Source: Mucilaginibacter lappiensis
GTDB taxonomy: Bacteria > Bacteroidota > Bacteroidia > Sphingobacteriales > Sphingobacteriaceae
Length of the DNA stretch: 64,000 nt
Direction of reading: 5' to 3'
Assembly: GCF_900155965.1 (NCBI RefSeq)
Contig: NZ_FTMG01000001.1
Span: 186,001 to 250,000, forward strand
The notes under the pieces were generated by a model that saw nothing but the letters and a program-made list of their open reading frames with translations, was not told where the DNA came from and made no database searches. Both the position numbers and the translations under genes were made by a program. Shown piece by piece: positions 55,701-61,443 of the stretch. Within the stretch, counting starts at the first letter, position 1, and every line of letters begins with the position of its first letter.

Positions 55701-55781
55701 AGTTATACCCAGGGCAATAATCATGATAAAAATCACCAACGTAAACTGGCTGCTCTTCACAGCATATTCTGATATTTTCAT
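52725..55781 (-). CDS. RND-family efflux transporter permease
   Basis: This 1018-residue inner-membrane pump of the AcrB/HAE1-like class has twelve predicted helices and two large periplasmic loops. The N-terminus has MPRSEDPEMHPPAF and YPGTSPRDIEDRVV. Helix 4 carries GLLVDDSIVVVENIERWM with the proton-relay Asp pair (about 395). It pairs with the adaptor gene through an ATGA overlap and with a TolC gene and a TetR gene upstream. Proton-driven export of drugs, solvents or metabolites is expected. The substrate is not predictable, but TetR control suggests a toxic small molecule as inducer. Confidence 0.95.
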   Translation of the reverse strand: MKISEYAVKSSQFTLVIFIMIIALGITTMLNMPRSEDPEMHPPAFLVIVNYPGTSPRDIEDRVVTPLEKTIGGLDDIKRIRTNISNGVAVLRVEYKYSSNIDSKYQEIVREVNNKRSELPADITNIEIQKQQPTDVNVLQVALVSENAPRSLLQHFAEKLQDELEKVSSLKQVAIFGLPGQQVRIELDLEKMAQMHLPVSAVINSLHSEMASVPGGSIDAAHLTFNIKSNDYRTLDAVNSTIVYAANGKNILLKDIARVYYGYGEEKHITRLNGHRCVFVTAAQKDGENINKTQADYSKVLTSFKKLLPGNIDLVQNFDQADNVSRRLTGLSHDFIIAILLVAVTLLPLGLRPAVIVMISIPLSLAIGIVLLQLFGFNLNQLSIVGLVVALGLLVDDSIVVVENIERWMLEGHSRLEATLKATGQIGKAVVGCTVILIIAFMPLVFLPEGSGDFIRCLPLAVIFCVLASMLVSLTIIPFLSSRLLKNHTGNPEGNFLMRALKRLIHGSYARLLDKALQRPFLTIGVAVVLFVSAIYLFGVIGFSLFPSSEKPQFLINITTPNQSNLPYTDSVSKEIEKQLKKEPLIQYYATNVGHGNPRIYYNVNSENNRSDFAQLFVQLDNDTRPDQKLALIQRLQHRWAHYLGAKVEVKNFEQGPPVVAPIEVRLFGDNLDTLRAYSLKVEQLLHQTAGTMYINNPVSLLKSDIRIAVNKDKAQQLGVNSLAVDQIARLAVTGLDMGTYYNNDNKYGYTVLLTRVKEGRPSIDAFRNLYVNNAQGNALPLKQVADLQLEASPAVINHQEKKRVVSVQANVQKSFLVSRVIDDVTQKMDKLKLPPGYSYEMGGEVESKNNSFGGFMSIILVTVFVFIAVLVLLFKTFKSTLIILSVIPLGVVGAAVALWVTGNSLSFVAIIGLIALAGIEVKNTILLVDFTNQLRQQGKGLQDAIREAGEVRFLPIVLTSLTAIGGLIPIATSTNPLISPLAIVLIGGLISSTLLSRIVTPIVYELIPPAIKSDKGE

Positions 55782-56854
55782 TTGGCTATAGTTTTAGGTG
55801 ATTGAACAACTATAGCACTGTTATCGGTAAGATAAGCCGACCCCGAGATGATCAGGGCTTTAGCATTCTCTAATCCTGCACTAATGGTAACCGTGTTTTT
55901 ATTGATTCCCGCAACAGTTACTTTTACTTTGCGAGCGGTTTTATCGTTGTCGGTTACAAATACATAACCACTGGCACCATCACCATCTAACAATGCTTCA
56001 TAAGGAATTTGCCATTCAACACCACTTGCAGTTGTATGGTTGGGCGTAATGATAGCCTTACCAAACATCCCGGCTGCAATAGCTTTTGGCTTTTTACTAG
56101 TGAGGGTGATGTCGGCACTAAAAGTACCGGTAACAGCATCCACCCCCTCTGATTTACGACTTACTACGCCTTGAAGTATTTGTCCGGGCAGCGCAGTAGT
56201 TTGAATTTGAGCATGGTCGTTCAATTGCAACCTGGCCCATTCACTATCACTAATACCCACGCGTAAAATCCATTTATTGGCTTCTGCCCCATTAGTTTGC
56301 AATACCGAAGTACCAGCAGATACCAATTGCCCGGCATTAGCCAATTTGCGTAGTATGTAGCCATCCTTGGGAGCACGTATTTCTGAGTACTGGCGATTAT
56401 ATTTTGCCATGTTCCATTGTTGCTGCGCCTGTTGCAATACTGTTTTATTATTTTGTAATTGCTCCAGTGTAGCTACACTATCCTTATACAAATTTTGAAT
56501 ACGCTGATAATCACGCTGCGCTTTTTCTACAGAAAGACCCGCCTGCTGTACCTGCGCGTCAATTTCAGTAAGGTTAAGGGTAGCCAGCAGCTGGCCTTTT
56601 TTTACCGCATCGCCTTCTTTTGCATTCAGGCTGTTAATGATACCCCCTGTTTTAAATGATAGCATTACCTCATCATCTGTAGTAAATTGCCCTGATACGG
56701 CCATGGTAGCACTGTTATTCTGTTGCTTTAACAATATAGTTTGTACGGGGATGGTATCAGCTCCACCATTTTTACTGATCGCAACCGGATGCGATTTGCA
56801 GGCGTACATCAAAGGGATGCACATTAATAAACTGGTATATTTAAAGGTTTTCAT
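55778..56854 (-). CDS. RND efflux periplasmic adaptor (membrane fusion protein), lipoprotein
   Basis: This 358-residue adaptor has an N-terminal lipobox-like segment CIPLMYACK with Cys19 as the likely lipid site, though the lipobox is weak. The barrel-lipoyl halves are visible around SFKTGGIINSLNAKEGDAVK and APKDGYILRKLANAGQLV, flanking a coiled hairpin rich in Q/A (LSVEKAQRDYQRIQNLYKDS). It links the RND pump to the TolC channel. It overlaps the RND gene by ATGA and lies 5 bases after the TolC gene, so the three are one operon. Confidence 0.94.
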   Translation of the reverse strand: MKTFKYTSLLMCIPLMYACKSHPVAISKNGGADTIPVQTILLKQQNNSATMAVSGQFTTDDEVMLSFKTGGIINSLNAKEGDAVKKGQLLATLNLTEIDAQVQQAGLSVEKAQRDYQRIQNLYKDSVATLEQLQNNKTVLQQAQQQWNMAKYNRQYSEIRAPKDGYILRKLANAGQLVSAGTSVLQTNGAEANKWILRVGISDSEWARLQLNDHAQIQTTALPGQILQGVVSRKSEGVDAVTGTFSADITLTSKKPKAIAAGMFGKAIITPNHTTASGVEWQIPYEALLDGDGASGYVFVTDNDKTARKVKVTVAGINKNTVTISAGLENAKALIISGSAYLTDNSAIVVQSPKTIAK

Positions 56855-56859
56855 ATAAT

Positions 56860-58245
56860 TTATTTCTGATTAGGATTGTTAATGGGATAAGTAGCTTGTT
56901 CACGCTCAAGTTCGGCAAGGGCTATTTGTACATTGGCTTCCGCATCTGCCATTTGTAAGCGTGCATTAGTGAGTTGATCTTGGGCATCTAACAATTCAAG
57001 GTATAGCAATTGCCCTGCCCGATAGGCTTTTAGCTGGTCGTTATAGTACTTACTAGCAAACAATAACTGAGCGGTAATACTTTTATAGGCTGCGGTAGCA
57101 GATTGATAATTATTATAGGTTTGATCTAACTGGAGTTGCAAGGATTGCTCGGTTTGATCAAGCTGGGCAATTGTTGCGTTTACGTTGGCTCTTGATTGTT
57201 CGGCACGATGTTTACGCTGCCCACCGGTAAAAATGTCCCATTGCAGGTTTACTCCCCATAAATAATACCGGGTTTTATTATTGATGTTAAAATCAAATCC
57301 TTGTGAACCAAGGTCAACAAAAGTATTAACCTTAGGAATAAAGCCCGATTTCTGCAATTGATAATCAAGCGTATAAACGTGCTGCATCGTACGCAGTTGC
57401 TTTATTTCTTCGCGACGGCTGGTACCAAGGGTAGTATCAGGAGCTGTAACTATATCGGCGACCGTCGCTTTTTCGATCAATATAGAATCCTGTAATGAGC
57501 GGTTCAATAGAAAGTTAAAATACGATTTCGCATTCTTCATATTATGCTGTGCCTGTATTAAGGCTGATTTATTTTTTTCCTGTTCTGTTTGTGACCGAAG
57601 CAATGCAGTGCCATTACGTATACCATTTCTCAGCATGCTTTCGTTTTCCCGGATGTTCTCTTTTATCAATAACATAGCGCTGTTATAGGTTGCTATGCTT
57701 TGCAATGATTGATAGTATCGATAGTAAGCTGTTTTAATATCTTTTACCAAAGCCCGTTTATAAACATTTACAGCAGCCTGCTGACTGGTAATAAGCTGTT
57801 GTTTGATGAGCTTATTATAGCGGATCTCGGCGTTAATCAATGGTAATGAGGTGCGTAATTTGGCATCGTAAAAGTTATTGGGGTTGAGCAGAAATGATTC
57901 ATTTTTAAGCTGCGGAAACTTGTTAGAATTGGTTAACTGATTAAGCGCGGTATAAACCGGATTAACCAGATCACCAACCGGTACATCTATGGTGCGCCCC
58001 CCCGCAGATCGGGTATAACTTCCAAGCAAACTCACCGTTGGTAAATACATGGCCTGAGCCTCTTTTAAGGCCGCCATGGCTTTATCCAGATCAAACTGCT
58101 GCTCCTTCAAGCCCTGATTTTGTGTAAAGGCTATGGCCACGTAATCATCAAGTTGCTGGTGATTGCTTTGGCCTAACGCACTTATATGGCATAACAACAA
58201 AAAAGTAAAGATGGGAATTAAACCCCTTGTGAACAATGTATACAT
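56860..58245 (-). CDS. TolC-family outer-membrane efflux channel
   Basis: This 461-residue protein starts at ATG 58245 (MYTLFTRGLIPIFTFLLLCH); a TTG at 58254 would add three residues. The signal peptide ends near SALGQ. Two similar halves of long helices are visible (for example DLDKAMAALKEAQAMYLPTV and TEQSLQLQLDQTYNNYQ), as in TolC/OprM channels. It is the first gene of the efflux operon, 143 bases downstream of the TetR stop. Operator-like repeats overlap its start and leader, so expression should be repressed by the TetR protein. Confidence 0.93.
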   Translation of the reverse strand: MYTLFTRGLIPIFTFLLLCHISALGQSNHQQLDDYVAIAFTQNQGLKEQQFDLDKAMAALKEAQAMYLPTVSLLGSYTRSAGGRTIDVPVGDLVNPVYTALNQLTNSNKFPQLKNESFLLNPNNFYDAKLRTSLPLINAEIRYNKLIKQQLITSQQAAVNVYKRALVKDIKTAYYRYYQSLQSIATYNSAMLLIKENIRENESMLRNGIRNGTALLRSQTEQEKNKSALIQAQHNMKNAKSYFNFLLNRSLQDSILIEKATVADIVTAPDTTLGTSRREEIKQLRTMQHVYTLDYQLQKSGFIPKVNTFVDLGSQGFDFNINNKTRYYLWGVNLQWDIFTGGQRKHRAEQSRANVNATIAQLDQTEQSLQLQLDQTYNNYQSATAAYKSITAQLLFASKYYNDQLKAYRAGQLLYLELLDAQDQLTNARLQMADAEANVQIALAELEREQATYPINNPNQK

Positions 58246-58260
58246 AATGAACAATGTTTA
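58230..58260. promoter_or_regulatory. Two TetR operator-like sites at the tolC start
   Basis: TGAACAATGTATA at 58230-58242 and TGAACAATGTTTA at 58248-58260 resemble the perfect site in front of tetR. The second has four of five arm bases paired; the first has a weaker right arm. They flank the tolC start codon, where a bound repressor would block transcription or early elongation. Confidence 0.6.
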
Positions 58261-58355
58261 GTTAAAAGACAAAAAAATTTATTTCAAATACTACTTAAGA
58301 TCGAATGCCTGGCATACTACTACGTCAACAGGAGTAATATCCAGCGTTTATCTAA

Positions 58356-58368
58356 TGAACGATGTTTA
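58356..58368. promoter_or_regulatory. TetR operator-like site in the tolC leader
   Basis: TGAACGATGTTTA at 58356-58368 differs from the perfect TGAACAATGTTCA in two positions. It lies between the tetR stop and the tolC start, in the expected promoter position for the efflux operon. Confidence 0.6.
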
Positions 58369-58387
58369 TTAATAGACTAAATTTTTT

Positions 58388-58999
58388 TTATTTTGTTACA
58401 GCTGCTAAATAATCTTCCATAGTTTTTATCAATACCTGAGGTACATCCTCCTCCGATTCAACCATAATTTTCAAACGGCAGCGTAAATGAAGGGATACCA
58501 ATCCATGTACAGTACTCCATATTTGTAAAGTAGCCTGCTGCACATCATTAATCCGAAGAAGATCTTTACTGATACAATCTGTCAGGCACTCTATCAAAAA
58601 ATTCAGGCAGTTGGCTCCGTTAACTTTATGGAGTTTTTCGTCTACATTCATAGGTGAACGGATGATAAACATCAAATCATAGAGCTCGGAGTTATTTAAG
58701 CCAAAGTTAATATAAGCCCGACCTATTTGGCTAAGCCTTTCGAGTGGATCGGTACTGGTTGCTTCTTTTTGAAATACTTCCAGTAAACGCCCATAAGCAT
58801 CAGCTTGTACTTCATACAACAATTCATCCTTATCCTTGAAATACAAATAAATTGTCCCTGGGCTGTATTCTATGGCATCCGCTATTCCACGAATGGAGGT
58901 TTTGGCATAACCATCCTCCAGGAACATTTTCATGGCAGCAGCCGTGATCAGCTCCCTCATCTCCGTTTTTTCACGTTCTTTTCTTTCTGTAACTCCCAT
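58388..58999 (-). CDS. TetR-family repressor of the efflux operon
   Basis: This 203-residue protein starts at ATG 58999 (MGVTERKEREKTEMRELITA); the frame upstream would run through the operator and is rejected. The N-terminal helix-turn-helix (about 10-57) includes AMKMFLEDGYAKTSIRGIAD and YSPGTIYLYFKDKDELLYEV. The C-terminal ligand domain is typical of AcrR-like regulators. It is encoded upstream of tolC in the same direction, with operator-like palindromes before both genes, implying autorepression and control of the pump. Confidence 0.94.
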   Translation of the reverse strand: MGVTERKEREKTEMRELITAAAMKMFLEDGYAKTSIRGIADAIEYSPGTIYLYFKDKDELLYEVQADAYGRLLEVFQKEATSTDPLERLSQIGRAYINFGLNNSELYDLMFIIRSPMNVDEKLHKVNGANCLNFLIECLTDCISKDLLRINDVQQATLQIWSTVHGLVSLHLRCRLKIMVESEEDVPQVLIKTMEDYLAAVTK

Positions 59000-59026
59000 G
59001 AATGATAAAATACCTTGCAAATATAA

Positions 59027-59039
59027 TGAACAATGTTCA
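59027..59039. promoter_or_regulatory. Perfect TetR operator-like palindrome upstream of tetR
   Basis: TGAAC-AAT-GTTCA is an exact inverted repeat 27 bases before the tetR start codon. Three near copies lie in front of tolC. The repeated occurrence strongly suggests the binding site of the TetR protein encoded here. Confidence 0.72.
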
Positions 59040-59444
59040 GTATGCAAATAACGCTATACAGATGTATTAAAGACATTCAATTTGAGTATATTAGGAAGCA
59101 TTTAAAAGTCGGCTGTGATTTAACGATTTTTATTATCTTAGCCGTCCTGACTTGTTCATTTATAACCAATTTCGACTGTCACAAGCAAAAGTAGTTTACT
59201 CATTATCAATGACTTTACTATTGGCTTAAAATTTAAATATGTTACCTGAACAAAGGTATTCAGGATATAATTAGGGTTGAGGCTGCGCGTGATTATATAG
59301 TTTATATTTATTTAAAATTAAAATATGGGAAAAGCTTTACCTCAAACTAGGAATGTGATTTATTGGAATGATCTGTATGTAACCCTGTCTCGTGGCTATT
59401 AATTTTTCCTATTGAAATTTTCAAGCTTAGGGCCCCCTCCTTAT
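59040..59444. other. Intergenic region between tetR and the second ECF sigma gene
   Basis: These 405 AT-rich bases separate divergent genes. No gene or strong hairpin is seen beyond the operator at its left edge. A TTG-started extension of the sigma gene from 59412 is judged non-coding. The promoter of the second sigma/FecR/SusC locus should lie here. Confidence 0.5.
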
Positions 59445-60032
59445 ATGTCAGATTATAACAATTATACTGATGAACTACTTACCTTTCACTTAAAAAAAGG
59501 TGAACAGGCTGCGTTTACCGAAATTTATAACCGGTACTGGAAACAAATGCTGGCTATTGCGTGGAATCACTGTAAAGATAGCGCTGTAGCTAAAGATATT
59601 GTACACGATGTATTTATTTCACTATGGGAAAAATGTAACCTGTCTGATATTCGAAATCTACCTGCTTTTCTTGCCGGAGCCATTAAATTAAGTATATATC
59701 ATTACTATCAGAAGGAACAACGTCGTAGTGAATTAGCGCAGCAACATTTGGATTTTGAAACTATGGCTTATACAGAAGATAAGTTAGATGCCCGCTTCCT
59801 GCAACAATATATTGATAGTATAGTAGAAGAACTTCCGGAAAAATGCCGCCTGGTTTTCCGGTACAGCCGTGAAAACGGCATGAAAAACTCAGAGATAGCA
59901 ACTGAGATGCAAATTACAGAAAAAGGGGTCGAAGCCAATCTTACACGTGCCCTTAAGATCATCCGTGGTGGTCTCAAGAAATATGGCGGACTAATATTGA
60001 TATCTTTTCAATTATACCGTTCCTTCTTTTAA
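59445..60032 (+). CDS. ECF RNA polymerase sigma factor, second SusC locus
   Basis: This 195-residue ECF sigma factor starts at ATG 59445 (MSDYNNYTDELLTFHLKKGE); a TTG 33 bases upstream would add a proline-rich leader unlike the family. Region 2 is around KDIVHDVFISLWEKCNL and region 4 around ENGMKNSEIATEMQITEKGV, a helix-turn-helix. It is followed by FecR and SusC genes in the order usual for Bacteroidota trans-envelope signalling. It is distinct in sequence from the first locus sigma, so the two loci are probably controlled separately. Confidence 0.93.
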   Translation: MSDYNNYTDELLTFHLKKGEQAAFTEIYNRYWKQMLAIAWNHCKDSAVAKDIVHDVFISLWEKCNLSDIRNLPAFLAGAIKLSIYHYYQKEQRRSELAQQHLDFETMAYTEDKLDARFLQQYIDSIVEELPEKCRLVFRYSRENGMKNSEIATEMQITEKGVEANLTRALKIIRGGLKKYGGLILISFQLYRSFF

Positions 60033-60138
60033 AATTAATCTATTAAGTAACATTTGAATAAAAGTTAAAATTTATTTCAAAGAGGATATAGGGTAAAACG
60101 TTTTTCATGTAACATACCATTATAAAGCGCAATACCAA

Positions 60139-61281
60139 TTGAACCGCCAAACCATTTATAACTTAATACAAAAGCACCAGGAAGGCCGGGCTACTGCTTC
60201 AGAAAAGCAGGCTCTGACCAACTGGTACAATAAAGTTTCGAACGAGACATCTGAATTTCCGGAGGACGAAGACAGTGTTCGCGAAGAAATATTGACCCGG
60301 CTTCTGAGTGAAATCAACTTTTCAAAATCAAAATCTTTTCGATATAAAAAGTGGGCTGTTGCGGCATCTATATTAATGATATTATCAGCTGGCACCTTTT
60401 TTTTTGTTGGCAAACACAAGCAAAACGTAAATTCAACAACCGCACTTAACCAACAAATTAAACCTGGCGGTAATAAAGCCTTCCTGGTATTAGCCAATGG
60501 GAAAAAAATATTCTTAGCCGACGTTAAAAACGGCAAAATAGCACAGCAAAAAGGAAGTCAGATCATTAAAACGGCTGATGATCAATTAATATATAGCGCT
60601 AATTCAGGTACACCTAATGATGGCTCTATACAATACAACACGATAGAAACACCAAGAGGAGGACAGTATCAGCTGCTTTTGCCTGATGGAACCCGCGTGT
60701 GGCTGAATGCCGCTTCATCCTTGAAATATCCGGTAAGTTTTAATTCATCTAAAGAAAGAAAGGTTGAGCTAAGTGGTGAGGCTTACTTTGAAGTGGCACA
60801 TAATAAAAATATACCTTTCAAAGTGGTGACCAACAAGCAATTGGTCGAGGTTTTGGGCACTCACTTTAACTTGAATGCCTATCCCGATGAGCTCAGTACC
60901 AAAACCACGCTTTTAGAAGGAGCCGTTAAAGTTACCGCAGGAGATAAAAACACAACACTAAAACCAGGGCAGGAAGCCGACCTAACAACCACACTCAAAG
61001 TATCGGAGGTTGACCCTCGTGACGCTATAGATTGGAAAAATGGATTCTTCAGATTTGATGATGAGGATCTGGAAATAGCTATGCGGCAAATAGCCAGATG
61101 GTATGACGTAAAAATTATATATGAGGATGAAAGCGTTAAAAAAGAACCATTAGCTGCTGTAACTACGCGTTTTTCCAATATATCCACCTTATTAAAAATG
61201 ATAGAGCAAACTACTGGTGCCAGGTTCATCATTGAAGGCTCTACTATCAGAGTTACCAAAACAAAACAAACCAAATTATAA
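60139..61281 (+). CDS. FecR-family anti-sigma factor, second SusC locus
   Basis: This 380-residue membrane anti-sigma starts at TTG 60139 (MNRQTIYNLIQKHQEGRAT); the reading fits the family N-terminus and no ATG fits better. A single helix (about 71-91, AVAASILMILSAGTFFFVG) separates the cytoplasmic and periplasmic parts. The FecR domain contains ETPRGGQYQLLLPDGTRVWL and GEAYFEVAHNKNIPF, and the C-terminal DUF4974-type part includes IAMRQIARWYDVKIIYED. It lies 106 bases after the sigma gene and upstream of the SusC gene. Confidence 0.94.
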   Translation: MNRQTIYNLIQKHQEGRATASEKQALTNWYNKVSNETSEFPEDEDSVREEILTRLLSEINFSKSKSFRYKKWAVAASILMILSAGTFFFVGKHKQNVNSTTALNQQIKPGGNKAFLVLANGKKIFLADVKNGKIAQQKGSQIIKTADDQLIYSANSGTPNDGSIQYNTIETPRGGQYQLLLPDGTRVWLNAASSLKYPVSFNSSKERKVELSGEAYFEVAHNKNIPFKVVTNKQLVEVLGTHFNLNAYPDELSTKTTLLEGAVKVTAGDKNTTLKPGQEADLTTTLKVSEVDPRDAIDWKNGFFRFDDEDLEIAMRQIARWYDVKIIYEDESVKKEPLAAVTTRFSNISTLLKMIEQTTGARFIIEGSTIRVTKTKQTKL

Positions 61282-61350
61282 CTTAATCAATTTAAACCGG
61301 GAAGAAAATGGAAGATTCTACTTAACGAAAAAGGAATAGTTTAAAAGCAT

Positions 61351-61379
61351 GATCAGAGACACTCGCGATGTCTCTGATC
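61351..61379 (+). promoter_or_regulatory. Strong stem-loop between fecR and the second susC
   Basis: GATCAGAGACA (61351-61361) and TGTCTCTGATC (61369-61379) form a perfect 11-bp stem with a 7-base loop. It ends 64 bases before the susC start. There is no T tract after it, only TTAAAGC, so it looks more like an RNA-processing or attenuating element than a full terminator. Confidence 0.55.
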
Positions 61380-61443
61380 TTAAAGCTTATTAAACTAAAA
61401 TGCTATTGGAGATAACAATTTTAACATTAACCAGCCTAAACAA

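Noticed and set aside
58246..58254. TTG start three codons upstream for the TolC gene
   Set aside because: The ATG at 58245 gives a normal signal peptide, and the upstream codons lie within the operator-like repeat.
59412..59444. TTG-initiated N-terminal extension of the second ECF sigma factor
   Set aside because: The added residues include a GPPPY stretch unlike ECF sigma N-termini. The ATG at 59445 fits.
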